64,000 nucleotides of DNA from Verpa conica (taxonomy: Eukaryota; Ascomycota; Pezizomycetes; Pezizales; Morchellaceae). The notes under the pieces were generated by a model. The model was given only the letters and a program-made list of their open reading frames with translations, did no database searches and was not told the origin of the DNA. Each line of letters starts with the position of its first letter. The stretch's first letter is position 1. Positions 11,245 through 23,307 of the stretch are shown one piece after another. Where the stretch lies: positions 496,001 to 560,000 of the forward strand of contig JAUFSD010000010.1 in assembly GCA_033030425.1 (NCBI GenBank), given 5' to 3'. Both the position numbers and the translations under genes were made by a program.

Positions 11245-13898
11245 GGTGTTGGTTTTTTTTTTTCCCCCTGAATAATAGTTTTTTTTTGTAATGGGAAATG
11301 CTTTCTTGTAATGAATAATAGTTCTATGTCACTTGGAATGTATCTTTTTTTTTTTTTCTGTTTCGTTTCTGAATGAGGGGTGTGTGGGTTAGCGATGATC
11401 TGAAAGATTTTCATGCGCAATAAAGAATGGCCATGCTATTTACTCGTCACCGTTGTATGTACGCGTGATGGTTTCTAATCTGATTAGTAGACTGCTCGGT
11501 AAAACTAGCGATAAGCTATGCACGCTAAAACACCGCACGTGGTCGTATAAGCGACTATCAAACCACAACTCGGACAATTGTCCGTTGTTGTTGTTGGGGT
11601 TATCTAGAGTAGAGCCTTGTCTCTTGCCGGGAAACACGGACTCCTGGTAGCGCGATACCTATCTGGTGGGTTCTTGTTACGTAGAGTGGGTGTTTGGTCC
11701 GAGTGATGGGTAGTGATAGTAAATACCGCTAATGTGTTGTAAAATTGTTGTTTGTTACTTTAATTGTATATCTTGGATGTATTACAAGGCTTTATTTGGA
11801 ACTTGTTTAGAGTAAGTCTTGATAAATAGCCTAAATCCTTATATTTTCAGGTATCCCAATAGAACAAGAGAACCTATAAGAAGCGTTACAGAACCAAAGA
11901 AGGGATAAAGTCCTATAGAAACGAGATGAGATAAAAATTAAAGAAACTATGGACATTAGAATCCCAGTGCCAAAGGAGCAGTACCGCTACATTTCGTTTT
12001 GAAGAGATCTAACATGGGAGAGTAGGAGACTACTCCCGCTACTACTCTCTACACTCGAGGTGAAAGTTCTGAAAAGGTGAGAAAATACCATTTGAAGTTT
12101 AGTCTAGCGCAGATGGAGTAAATAGGGGGTGAATTGCAGATCTACTTAGACAAATTTTTTTTCAGAGCCGGCGGGAAAGAAATCTCCAAGAATATATAGG
12201 AATTCTCCTTGCTATGGATGCGAACAGAGGGTTGACTAGATTGATAGATGAGAGTTCAGCTTTGAAAGGTCTGAGATTTAACGTAACAGCTCAGCTGGTA
12301 ACCGTTCCATCTTTGCTTTGCGACGTGGATTTCTCAGGGGTTTAGAAGGATTTTGAGGGTCTTAACGAGGGGGGCGGGGGGGGGGGTACTGAAAGGTTGA
12401 ATGGGATGTGTGTGGTTTTAAATAGCGACTTACCTTGTCGAAGAAGTTTTTTTATAAATTATATGAGTATGAAAGATCAAGCTTTCGTAAACGAGTGGTT
12501 ATGAATACATTTTGCCTTATGTTGTATAAGATCTTGAGATTTAGAGCCTCATTACGATGATAGATGTTGGGAGGCACCAGTTGTAAGATGTCGAGAATGA
12601 CATTTCTCTAATAATCGATACGAAAGTATTACACGCCAAGCGGGGAGGGAGGTGAGAGGAAAAAGAAAAAAAAAATGTGTTCATATATATTACTGTAATA
12701 CCTATCTCGGCGATATCGAACCGGACCGGGCTGAGACCGCAGGATAGAAGTGTATCATTACTGGCCACAGCGGTAGGATCTACTATTTAGGTTTTTATTT
12801 GGAGGCTGTCTATTGGTCTTGAGGCGTATTCGACCAATCTGGAGTAATGTTTATCTCATGTCCTTATTCGGTGCCGCTGGGGTGTTATGGTCTTCCAGTC
12901 TTATGATGGTGTTTTACATAGTTATCATGCAGAGATGTGGCGTAGTTTGTTAGGCACCCGTAGTGCTTCTGAAACCTGAGGCGTAATAAGTAATTAGCAT
13001 TTATGTTAGACTTTATTCGTATGGCTAGCCCTCAAATCTCTATTGGTTTAAGGAAAATTCTTAAGGATTAGTAACCTAAAACGGCTACAACATAGAGCAT
13101 ACCTCCAGAAAGTGGAAATAGACACCCGGTCAGTATAAGCGGTAAAGACTCGGATTTTCTATACTACAGTTCATTTGAAGTAGAGCTTTTTGTGTCGACA
13201 GTCTGGGGACTATGTTTTAGGAATTACTGTTTCCCTCTTGATTCATTAGGAAGTATTTCTTACAACAGTAAGACAGCGACCCGCACAAGGGAAGGGAAGG
13301 ACCACTATGGCCTTGGAACTTTGACTGCCACCTCACTGAAGTTTAAAGGTATCTGTGTGGTGGTGGTATGTATTAGCTTGTTTCTCTACCCTAAGCTATG
13401 CTAGAGCTGTACTTTCAGGTCAACTAATTGTATAGCTTTTCATGGCTCTAGCAGCGATAACGTGTTCATTGACTTCAGTTGGTATAAACGTCTATTTGCC
13501 AGGCCTTTTGAACAATTCACTAGTGTATTGGTGGCTGGTCCTTGTGCTTATATTAACGTAGCTCGGCAGCGATCACGATTGGGAAATATAGACTAATTTA
13601 TATAATAGAATCTACTGTTTCCTTATCATTGAGCTATATATCCTATATTCAAGGATCCAATAAATCTCTTGGCAGCGAGGGTACATGTCAACATCTGCAC
13701 CAGTGAATTGGCTAATAAGATCCAACTAATAAAGGTAGGCAATTATACCATAATCCTTGCATATGGGTTGCCTGAGAACCCCACTTATAACATATTATTC
13801 CCGCCTTTACAATCTTAAGCCACCAAAAAAACCAATCTTCACCCAAGATCAAGTTTCCCCACAAGCCACAAATAAGCATACTATCTACCCGCTATAAG
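11245..13898. other. Gene-poor interval
   Basis: No gene recognised. T-rich tracts follow the CFEM gene (near 11245-11360), and a G-run lies near 12370. The few ORFs of 65-75 codons have no support. Confidence 0.5.
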
Positions 13899-15966
13899 AT
13901 GTCCTACTCAGATACGACTAGCCGGCCAGATTCCAGCCTAGACGATAAAAACTACCGCAAGCTTGTCCAACTCGTGTGTTTTCTACGCCAACTCAACCCT
14001 CTCCATGATTCTGAAGACCTAGACGACGATATCGATGATGACCTAGAGTCTATACCGCCGTCTGGTGCTCTCAGAAAGGTTGAGGGTCTGCCCGAGCCTA
14101 AAGTGGAGTTACGACAGGTCCTAGTAGACGCAATTGCGTTTGTGGCTTCATCTGAGAGAACCGCTGCACATGTGGTTGCTGTTGCTGTTGAAGAGCTGAA
14201 CGAACCAATGGGTTGGTATCGATTTTAATACAGATTCGTATTTCATCTTAGGGGTGGGGGAGGGGGTTGTAATCCAGTATGTTAATATTTGATACTCGGT
14301 TTAGTGGAATCACTCGATAGTCGGCGGTCTAGTATGACCTCTCGCTATTACAGAAAAGGACCCACGGGTCTCCGTTTCAGGCTCTCGATGAATGGTGAAA
14401 TCCCAGAATCGATGCTGAGTGAGTTGACTGAATTTGGTACTATTCTAGGTCAACTCGATTCTAGAGGTAAAGAAACCCCCAATTTATACCTTTATTACTA
14501 CAAACTAACCCGACCCGTCCAAGACTACGAAGAGACCAATGCCCATAAGCGTGTTTTCGACTCTATAATCCAAATGAAGAGGCGCAATCTAGCAACACTT
14601 CTCAGAGGCGGTCTAGGCCCCCCTGGTCTTCTAAGTCTTTTCGAAGATGCCCGCCGTAAATTAACTGCCTCCGGAAGTGTCCAGTACCCACCTTACTCAA
14701 CGACACTTTCGATATCTCCAGAAGAGCACGAAAAGAACGGAGCCTACACCCCATGGACACACGAGAGACACATGGCAGCTGCCTGGTCCTACTTCGAGGA
14801 GCTCGACAAGCTCTGTAGGAGGTCAGCAAATAGAGGTAAAGAGAAGGGCCACTCCCAAGGAAGCCTCAAGATCGAAGCTGTAAAGGCGTTTATTTCACTA
14901 GCATTTGAAGGCCGGCACTCAAAGTGCTTTCGCCACCTCCTGACACTCGGTGACAAGACTGCTTCTACAAAGCTATACCAAACACTCCGGAAACTCAGCC
15001 GGTACTGGAAATGCACACTAGACCTAGTAAAGTGCGCACGCTCACGATCTCTCGGGAGGTCTTTCAAAAACATTGAATTCTGCGTAATTCCTAGGATGCG
15101 CGCAAAACTACTAACAGCATCGCCACACAGCGGGAACGAATTACTTACCTTCCTCACGTCACTCGACTACCACGACGGCGAAGTACTTAGACACTACGGT
15201 AGCCGGTACTATAGAATGGATACTGAATTCGGAGAGCTACAACGAAGAGAGCTATACGTCCATGCCGAGATCGCACTTGTACACTTCTACGCTCTGCACC
15301 CCGAGCTCCACCCAGCTAGTGAAATCGGGTGCAGCAAGTACGCATGTTTCCTGTGCGATCTTTTCATCAAACATCATCCAGATTTCAAGATCCGAGCCAC
15401 CCACAAGAAGGTCTACGTACGATGGGGACTCCCGGATCTCGAAGGGTTACAGATCCATGACCAATCTTTATCGATGAAGCTTCAGAACGCGATTCAGGGA
15501 ACGATGAGGGATATCGAGAAGGCTGTTAGGACTGAGTTCGATTCACCGGTCAAAAGACAACCACAGGATCTCTTGCCCGAGTCGAGCTCCGGTGTCTCGG
15601 AGACCGATACTGCTGATTCGGGAACGGTAGTAGGGGGTCCGGTTGCAGAGTCGGTGGCGGGGTCAGAGGATACTGCTATAGATTCGTTTGATCCGTATAG
15701 TGGTAAAATGAAGGAGAAGATTATGAGGCAGAAGGGGTTTGGTGACATGGTTAGGTGCCTGACTACAGGTGATTTAGGAAGCTCCTTGGAGAGAGTGGGA
15801 ATTAATGATATCTCACCTCGTAAGTTATAGCGCCTCTTTGAGTTATCTGGTATCTAACCATATACTAGGAGATTATAAGCTATTGGAGGTTGGAAAATGC
15901 TGTCGCTGTGGGGAAGAAACCACTGATAGATGCCGTGAATGCGGTAAGTTTAGCTGTGGTGGATAG
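13899..15966 (+). CDS. OTT_1508-like deaminase-fold protein with C-terminal zinc motif
   Basis: Three exons: 13899-14211, 14305-15819, 15869-15966; phases agree and give 641 aa. The N-terminal part is acidic (LDDDIDDDLE). Around residues 423-456 lie the deaminase-type zinc motifs: HAE in YVHAEIALVHFY and a cysteine cluster GCSKYACFLCDLF. This matches the fungal OTT_1508-like branch of the nucleic-acid deaminase superfamily; the substrate is unknown. A Ser/Asp/Thr-rich linker follows. The last exon, entered through a 49-nt intron (GTAAGT ... CTAACCATATACTAG), adds GKCCRCGEETTDRCRECG, a CxxC/CxxC zinc-binding tail. If the intron at 15820 were retained, the protein would end at 15830 without the zinc tail. 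The first intron donor is GTTGGT, not ideal, but it restores the frame. Confidence 0.8.
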
Positions 15967-16171
15967 GTTTGGCAATTGAGGAGTTACCATTAGATAGATG
16001 AATGAATTAATCATAAGTATATGGAAAAGAGCTATCATTTACTATATGTATGAATCATTATGTCTAATATGGAGGCATGTAGCTATATTAAAAGAAATGC
16101 AAAAATTGGAAAAATAGCGAGTTTAGTGTAAAAGGAAGTAGTTATATAAAAAAACAAATTAATTGCTGTAG

Positions 16172-16216
16172 TAGTCTCGTGCCCCAGCTCCATTATTTGC
16201 TGCGCGGCACCGTAGG
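16172..16216 (+). repeat. Dispersed repeat copy 3 (TAGTCTCGTGCCC family)
   Basis: Starts TAGTCTCGTGCCC and continues with TTGCTGCGCGGCACCGTAGG, which aligns with the GCTGCGTCACCGTA section of copy 1. Confidence 0.5.
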
Positions 16217-16579
16217 ATCTGGTGTGCCTACCCTCCGAGCTTGCCCAATTCTTTTTTTGGAATAACCCGGGAATATTAGGGCTCGGGGACTCTCAGAGAG
16301 ATTCTGGTACTTATTAGAGTATATCTGACATCAGTTGATCCATAAAAGGTCATAGGCATATAGGTTATATAAGAGGCAGGGCTTACCTCCCCTCCTCTAG
16401 GCACCAATCTACTTCTCGGAAGTACTCAAGGGCTTTATTAACCCAGACTCCACCCTCCCAATTCCATATTTTGCTATATAGTATTGTAGAGCCTAGTATA
16501 CTTACTCTCCTAACCCATACTTCAGCAGTCCACCCCCCACCAAGGGGTCAAAAGCACAATAAATCCCATAGTTTACACT

Positions 16580-16740
16580 GGGACCATTAGCCTAACGGCA
16601 TGAGAGGTCCCAAACCCCGGTGCCAGCAACGATGCTGAGTGTTCGAACTCGGTCATCAGCAGACGTATGTTTGACCTCAAGTCCTCCCCCTTTGGGAGCT
16701 TGGGTACCCGATTGTCAGCAGAACTGCTTTTGTTTTTTTG
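16580..16740 (+). repeat. Candidate tRNA-derived (SINE-like) segment
   Basis: A box-A-like stretch (TTAGCCTAACGGCATGAG) near 16588 is followed about 50 nt later by a box-B-like stretch (TGTTCGAACTCGG) near 16639, and a T-rich tail lies near 16728. The sequence does not fold as a good tRNA and has no second copy here, so this is only a candidate. Confidence 0.25.
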
Positions 16741-17417
16741 CTTCGCTTTTTCCCCTTCTCCTTTCATTTCAGGGAAATATCAACTATATATAGTATGGAG
16801 TCTACTTACTTTACTATTTTTATTGGCGTGGCTGTGTTTGGTATAGTAATCGTTGAGTGATAGAATGAAATGATAGGTTATCAGTCCCTATCGAGAAAAC
16901 TGGTATGCAGGCTATTCAAAAAGTAGGCCATATATTTCTATACCTCCCCCTTCTTTTCAAGCTTTCAAGGTCAAACACTCCCGGAATGTGAGACTTTTGA
17001 TAATCACACTATACTAAAAATTACGTAATAACACGCAAGTAGACCGCACGGGTACCTTACATTTGTCATAGAAAGACCGGGGATGTTTCTCACACACTAT
17101 TTTAAAAACCCCTAGAAGCACCCACGCCCAAGAAAAAAAATACTATTATCATTAATCATAAACCTAACACCTAACCCCCCACCTTTCCGCCCTAAACTGA
17201 AACTTGAAATAGCCAAAAAGAATACAGAAGCGAACCCAATTCTAGGATCATCAAAGCTGGGGAAGAGGGGAGTAGTAATAGACCGTGAAAAGTGGATATC
17301 ATGGGAAACACAAAGGAAACAGGTCGCCAACATTCTCGCGCAACATATGAAAGGGGCAAAAGGCTCCATGTCGGGTCTGCAACCATTTAGGTCTCTATTA
17401 TGGAGCCTCTCTAACCT

Positions 17418-18896
17418 CTATGGATTACACCAAACCGCCCTTTCCTCCGCACCCTCCTCGGTACCGTTATACCAGCCCTCCTCTGTAAGCCTCTTCTCAA
17501 GGTTGCTCCAGTAGTCCCACTTTCCAGCATCTCCCGTCTTCAGATCCAAATCTCCAATTCGGGCCTCCACCCCTCTCTTATCCCCATCGTTTACATCCAA
17601 ATCAATCCTCAGAAAGATTGTCAAATCCCTAACCGTCATCGCACTGACAAACTTCTCCTTGTGTTCTTGGTCCATTGTCTGGATGGCTGCAGGTCCGTGT
17701 GGGTCCAACTCTCTATGCAGTTTCTTCAAAGATGGCATAAGATCACCCTCAACGAGATATCGGACTATTCGGTCGGCGATGATTTCCTGGGTGGCTTCCC
17801 ACGTGACTCCCGGTGCCAGCTGAAGGTTTCCAGGCTTTTTTGTAGGGATAAGATACTGTACTGCGCGCCGGACTCGGGGCTCGTCGCTCGAGGATAGGTC
17901 CAATGGGCAGAAACTATGTTTCTGGTCTTTGAGAACGCGGAGGGCACAAGTACGGCAGCGACGCCATGAGCTAGGGGCAGAGGGGGACTGAAGAACCCAT
18001 TTTGGCTTGAACTCGATTAGAAGTTGGCGGGTTTGCTGAGAATGTGCTGGTAAAGCCGGAGCAACCACTCCTTTTGATCGTCTTTTATAGCCAGGTAGCA
18101 GAGCCCTCACTCGTGATAAAAACCCCGGGGAAGTGGGGGGCGAGGGAAGTATGGCAAGTGGGTGAGGTGACATGTCCATTATCAAAAAGCCAAACTCCTC
18201 CTTCACCTCCTCCAGATACAGCCCTCGTCTCTTGACTGGCCGTTTTTCACTCTCCTCCGCTGCCCGGAGACCAACATTCTCCCGCACCAGGACTGAAGAG
18301 GGGATACGTATCAGGCTTGTTGGGAGCAGAAGATGGCTGGGAAATAGCGGGTGGAAGGTGTGTAGTAGATGTGCATAGGCCAGCTGGTTTGGCTGGGCAC
18401 TGGGGAGAGCCTTCCGCAGTCGTAGAAGCTGATTGGGGTACTGTGGTGCACCTGGGGGTGAGGATATGCGATAGATTACATTAGCAGCACCTTCGGCTAG
18501 GTAAGTCAGACTTGTTGAGGGTGGAAGACTGGGAACATGGTTGAGGTCATCATTTGCAGTGGCAGCAATAGCATTCGAGGAGGGAGTAGTGTTTGCCATG
18601 TCTGATGTTGTTAACGTGGCAGGTTCTCTGGGAATGGGAATGTTGATAACTGGAGGAGGAGGAAGAGGTGGAGGTGGAGGTGGAGGAGGAGGCAGTGGTG
18701 ATGATGGTGGCTGGGGCGAAGCTAGCAGGCCAAGGGAGCCTAACGTCCCGCTGATGCTCGGAAGCAGCAGTAGCGTGGATAGAATGACGACGACGAGTGT
18801 TGGCGCGATGAGAGACCGGTGTAGGGCCCAAGTGCTCACGCTCACGTCCACGTCCTGTGGCTCCTCCCTGGGCCCCGAGAAAACGCGTTGGGCCAT
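17418..18896 (-). CDS. IPK1: Inositol-pentakisphosphate 2-kinase
   Basis: Phosphorylates Ins(1,3,4,5,6)P5 at the 2-position to give InsP6, which supports mRNA export and signalling. Single exon, 492 aa. Motifs in order: YLAEGAANVIYRI (about 131), the EIKPK-type catalytic motif as LLIEFKPKWVLQSPSAPSS (about 295), the cysteine-rich RRCRTCALR (about 313), RDLTIFLRIDLD (about 422) and GDLDLKTGDAGKW (about 447). The kinase region appears complete. Odd: before it lie about 100 residues with a hydrophobic segment (APTLVVVILSTLLLLPSISG) and a long proline run, absent from ordinary IPK1. An in-frame ATG at 18599 (MANTTPSSNAIA) would give a soluble 393-aa protein, so either start may be used. Confidence 0.88.
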   Translation of the reverse strand: MAQRVFSGPREEPQDVDVSVSTWALHRSLIAPTLVVVILSTLLLLPSISGTLGSLGLLASPQPPSSPLPPPPPPPPPLPPPPVINIPIPREPATLTTSDMANTTPSSNAIAATANDDLNHVPSLPPSTSLTYLAEGAANVIYRISSPPGAPQYPNQLLRLRKALPSAQPNQLAYAHLLHTFHPLFPSHLLLPTSLIRIPSSVLVRENVGLRAAEESEKRPVKRRGLYLEEVKEEFGFLIMDMSPHPLAILPSPPTSPGFLSRVRALLPGYKRRSKGVVAPALPAHSQQTRQLLIEFKPKWVLQSPSAPSSWRRCRTCALRVLKDQKHSFCPLDLSSSDEPRVRRAVQYLIPTKKPGNLQLAPGVTWEATQEIIADRIVRYLVEGDLMPSLKKLHRELDPHGPAAIQTMDQEHKEKFVSAMTVRDLTIFLRIDLDVNDGDKRGVEARIGDLDLKTGDAGKWDYWSNLEKRLTEEGWYNGTEEGAEERAVWCNP

Positions 18897-21725
18897 AGGT
18901 AGTTATACGTGTGTGGTCTCTCTCACGCTCTCACTCACCCTCTGACACGGAGGCCCCTCCGCTGTGAAATCCCTGTCTCGCTAAGAGCCTAGTGCTGGGA
19001 TAAGCATACGCTAGAAGAGCTTGTTTTCCCATGATCACCAGCCATCCTGGGCTTGGCCAGAGGAGCCTCCCCACGGTCCCGATCTTGCTCTTGCATGCAG
19101 CCTCCCTATGCAGTCATCACACACACACCCGGTATGAACATTTTGCTCCGCTGCGTGAGAGTGGTAATGTCTGTCCGTGGGTGCGTGTGTGTGTGTCCTA
19201 CGCAAAAAGACTCACGTGTGCGATGACCGCTTTCAGGCCCTGGAGAAGGGATGTTCACCGATGTGAGATGTCCAGTGTGCATGGGTGAGCGGCGACGCTG
19301 AGTCGCCGAGTCGAACGTGGCTGGCCGATTGGTGGCCCCCCTCAGTATAGAGTAGATGTCCGGGTTACCCTAGACGTACTGTGCATAGAGTAGAGCAGAG
19401 CTGAGTTTAATCTCTGAGTAAGGTCCGTGCGTGTGGATGACCCGACTCTCACTGAGCTGTTCCTCCGCTGTAGTAGTAATCCGGCCCGGTGGGGGAATTG
19501 GGGGCCGGCTATCACGATCAAGAAACCCCTAACCCTGGCACAACTTCGGGTTACCATATGTACTATAGTCTATAACCTATAAGATACTTTCTATTCTAGC
19601 TATTGGAGATTCTACGTATCTTTTAACCCATCTTACATGCATATCTGTGGGGCATAATCGGAAGCGAACAGAGCTTTATCTAACAGCTGCCATGTCCTGC
19701 AGCCAGACCAATGGACATTGCTTCCTCCCTCGCAGCTGTGCATCAATCATGTAACGTTCATGCTCATGCTTGCGTTCCACCTATCGCAAGTGCTGTTCCA
19801 AATCCAGACGATCCTGTTTACGGCCTATTCTCTCATACTTCTAGAGGTACTTTAGCCATTCTCCAAGCTCACAGACTACAGCTTTATTCGTTCGCTAGAT
19901 AAAAAAAAAAACAATTATCCCAACAACCCACCCCACAAAATTCCAAACCGAACAGGCATACATACAAACCTCCGAATCCCTCAACCCCTTCCCAACCACC
20001 CTTACAACTCCCTTAACAACCCTCACACTTCCACTTCAACCCCCTCATACCAACTTCCTCAAAGCCCACAGTTTCTCATATACAGGGTTTCCCATAATAA
20101 CCAGGATAAGCGCCTATATGCACATACTCCTTCGAGAAGAGAATCTCTTCCCCGGCTTGGGGTTTAGTGTACTCTGTAGAGAGCCTCAAGGTCAAGAGTG
20201 CGGGGGGCCAGAGGACTCTGCGATGGATTTCGTTTTTTAGAGAGTGTTTCTAGAGGGTCCAGATGTATTTAATGAAAAAAAAAAAAAAAAAAGAGGGTCC
20301 AGATGAGGTTGCCGTTGAATGCGCTCTATTGGCAGTAGAGGGTGTTTAGAGGGTGTGATTTATAGTTTATAGGAGGTCACTATTGGTGTAGGGTGGTGAG
20401 CATATATATACGGATTTTCTTCCGGGGGGAGGGGGGGATTTTGCCTTTGTTGCGTCTGGTGTTAAGTATTGGGGGCGTAGGCTGCCTTTTTTTTGTGAGG
20501 TCAGTTAGGCGTTTCTTGGGTCCTGCATTAGATATCACTCGATAGTTAGTAACCAATCGGTTGAGATCCTCTCTAGTTAAACAAATCAATGGATAAAATA
20601 CATGAATCCCTAACTGAGTGCATATAGAACACAAACACACGATATACCTTAAACTCGGCTAACTAATAAAATCACAAGTGGTATAACCATGTATGTACAA
20701 TATCACTCTCAACTTGGACTTATGATTAGTTTATATCACTCTCAGCTACCGTATTGACTCGATAAATTGGCTATGCGGGCGCCACCGCTACTTTCTATTG
20801 AATGTAGACCTGCTATCTGATTGCAAGGATTATTATCATGAGCTAGCTTTGATAGGTTTAAAGGAAGCTCAAACGGGTTTAGAGAAAACTATTAAGCATA
20901 GGTGGTGTTGACGCCCGCATAGCCAATTTATCGAGTCAATACGGTACTCAAACACCCCCATCCTTGCGCCATAGAATCAAACTATTATTATTCATATTAC
21001 CGCATAATCTAACGAGGCTGAGAATCGCACTAAGACGTCTAAACAAAGTGTGGCTGGACAATCTTCCTAAGAAAGGTTTAGCAGCACTGTTTTCGTTACT
21101 CGCTATACCCAGAGAGATACCCCTTCGCTTTTCTTTGCTTAGGGGTAGTGGCTTCCTTTACGAGTTAAGTGCCTTGCCACATCTTATTTCAACCTCTTAG
21201 CGTGATTCTCGGTCTCGCGAGGTTATGCGGCATTCTATAGGGCTCGGCACAAAAAAGACAACTAGCTATCTAAAGTGTCCGAAAAGGTTTATTATTTAGA
21301 GGACCATCATCGGGTAAAAGTGTTTTCTATAGCATACATTTTAAGTAGTGTTACGCCACTGGCTGATGTAGGGAGATATCCCCTATTCAAACGTCTCAAT
21401 ATAGCCATTCCTATTTGGGGGTATTCAGTAATTACAACTTCTAAAATACTTATATAAGACGGTGACGGTTTTATAAAAGCTTCTAGCCTCAAATTTCTCT
21501 TACAAGTATTAATTTACAAGGTGAAAGTTTCCCAATGAGCAAGAAAGCACCTTAATCTTGAGTGAGAATCCATTATCTATTCCCACGCATTTATAACTTT
21601 AAACATTGATTGAGTGGTTGATCATATGTAACTTTAAAGAAGTTTACGTGATCACCCTTACCGCTATTGAAACTAGTAATGCTAGTTGAAAACAAATCTA
21701 AGGTATGCCCATACTCGTAACCGGC
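18897..21725. other. Gene-poor interval with a MITE at 20749
   Basis: No gene recognised. The left part is the IPK1 5' flank. Low-complexity A/T tracts lie near 19903 and 20275. The only clear structure is the MITE at 20749-20944. The 20964-21200 plus ORF shows no transposase motif. Confidence 0.5.
20749..20944. mobile_element. MITE with perfect 33-bp terminal inverted repeats and TA duplication
   Basis: The left end starts CCGTATTGACTCGATAAATT and its 33 bases (to ...GGCTATGCGGGCG) are repeated exactly inverted at 20912-20944. TA flanks both ends (20747-20748 and 20945-20946). Only 196 bp, no coding capacity. Perfect repeats suggest recent movement by a Tc1/mariner-type transposase supplied in trans. 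Confidence 0.9.
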
Positions 21726-22595
21726 CTAAATCTTTTCCAATTTAATTTGCGCATCAGGGCTTTGCGCTTGAACACTAGAGTTCACTTGACTAGAGCTTAT
21801 AACCATGCTGGTAACACCGGTCTCGACGTCACTGATATCACCTTCATATCCGCTGTCAGGTATAGCCTTGGGGCCATCCAAAACTGGCATACGTCCGCTG
21901 TTTTCACAGATGACTAGATCCATCTTCTCTCCATCTTTATTATCGTTATACTCTTTATTTTCAGGTACCTCATGATCCCCACCCGATTGACCCTCATCAG
22001 TAGTTCGGTCGAGCTTCTCTCCGCCCGTATCGCTCTTTTCAGGTTGTGTACCATCTGAAAAGATCACTTTAATATTTCTTGGAAACACTTCAAGGTTCTT
22101 TCTAAACCCCAACTGGCCCACTTCCGTAATAATAATTTGTGGTTCTCCATTATTAGAATTGATTTTATCTTGATCATCACGTATATAGTTAACAATATAC
22201 GGGTTCCCAAATTCCTGCTTGGAAAGATTAAAGACAAGGGACTTCCCCTCCCCAGAATCAATGACCTCAAGGCCTTCTTCCTTTTTCGGGAGAGTTGGAG
22301 TCCTGGGTAATTGGTCTATGGCCTTGCGTTTACCTTTATTAAATGGGTCAGTTGAAGGGCCAGCAATGACAGTTTCCGATCTGTCGTTTCTCCCCAAACC
22401 GCCAAGGGTGATTATCTGTGGTTGGAAGGGGCTTTTCGGGGGTGTTTTATTTAGGGTACTCGATATATTTTTAGGAGCCTCTGACTTAGGCGTTATTTTG
22501 GGAGTAGCACCCTCTGTGGAAGGACCTGCTATGGCATTTCTTGCGGATCGTCGAGGTAAGGGAGGGTTACGGCTACCAGAACTACCGGAGTCCAT
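21726..22595 (-). CDS. Hypothetical, mostly disordered protein (gene D)
   Basis: One open frame of 289 codons starting at an ATG (MDSGSSGSRNPPLPRRSARN). Rich in Pro, Lys, Glu, Ser and Gly; no recognised domain, signal peptide or membrane segment. A basic patch (KGKRKAIDQ) could act as a nuclear signal. It is the downstream neighbour, on the same strand, of the paralogues A, B and C, and its last residues (SPDAQIKLEKI) faintly resemble their C-terminal MIDAQIVLARI. It lacks their N-terminal module. A diverged relative or an unrelated gene are both possible. Confidence 0.5.
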   Translation of the reverse strand: MDSGSSGSRNPPLPRRSARNAIAGPSTEGATPKITPKSEAPKNISSTLNKTPPKSPFQPQIITLGGLGRNDRSETVIAGPSTDPFNKGKRKAIDQLPRTPTLPKKEEGLEVIDSGEGKSLVFNLSKQEFGNPYIVNYIRDDQDKINSNNGEPQIIITEVGQLGFRKNLEVFPRNIKVIFSDGTQPEKSDTGGEKLDRTTDEGQSGGDHEVPENKEYNDNKDGEKMDLVICENSGRMPVLDGPKAIPDSGYEGDISDVETGVTSMVISSSQVNSSVQAQSPDAQIKLEKI

Positions 22596-23307
22596 CTTTA
22601 GTCTAGGTGATGAGGAATGAGATCTCTTTGGTCCTTTCTAGGTAGGGGGCTAAATAATTTATTACAAGAAGATATTCAAAGCAAATAAGAGATTAAGTAA
22701 TGTATACTCTTAAGAAAAGTAGCAGAGGTTATTTCGTGTAGAAAGGAGAGAAGTTTAGGAGGAGTAGTGTATTGATAAGAGGTAATCTTAGAATTAGGGA
22801 AGAGGTCGACAAGAGACGCTGTTACGCCTCATTATATTGGTCAGGACAACGAGACATATTCGAGTCTAGGGAATGGTGTTGTACTTGGATTAGGGTTATG
22901 GAATGTGTGAAACGCTATACAAAGCCCTAAGTATAAACGTGGTATTAAAGATATAATAGCCTCAATACCCCAGACCAAGTCTAGCCCTATTCTCACAGTA
23001 GAAACCCTTCCCCTAGGGTTATTTTGGGTAGGCAGACATGCACTAGTGGTAAATATCAAAGATTATATGGGGCAATAATCTTGCTTTACTGTAGCTATAT
23101 AAAGGAGACAGCATAAGTTTGCATCGGTTTAATCACACAAATGGTACTAGCGGTGATTTCTGGAGATGTATGGAATTTTAATTGTGGTGAAGTAACCGTG
23201 TATGAATTTCTTAGAAACTAAGAAACATCCCCATTTTTACCGAAAGACAGAAGGTATATTCGGCGAGATATTGAGACCCATCGATGCCCAACTAGTATCC
23301 TTCAGTA
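22596..23307. other. Intergenic, nothing recognised
   Basis: Region between gene D and gene A on the minus strand. No ORF with support; probably the promoter of gene D and the 3' flank of gene A. Confidence 0.5.

Larger units (their letters stand above)
15967..17417. other. Intergenic interval with repeat fragments
   Basis: No protein gene seen. It contains dispersed-repeat copy 3 at 16172 and a possible tRNA-derived segment at 16580-16740. The right part (about 17100-17417) is probably the 3' flank of the IPK1 gene. Confidence 0.5.

Noticed and set aside
12365..12390. G-run as a possible G-quadruplex
   Set aside because: Homopolymer runs like this occur at several other places in the window and nothing links them to a gene.
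18541..18945. Gly-rich plus-strand ORF
   Set aside because: Antisense of the polyproline part of IPK1.
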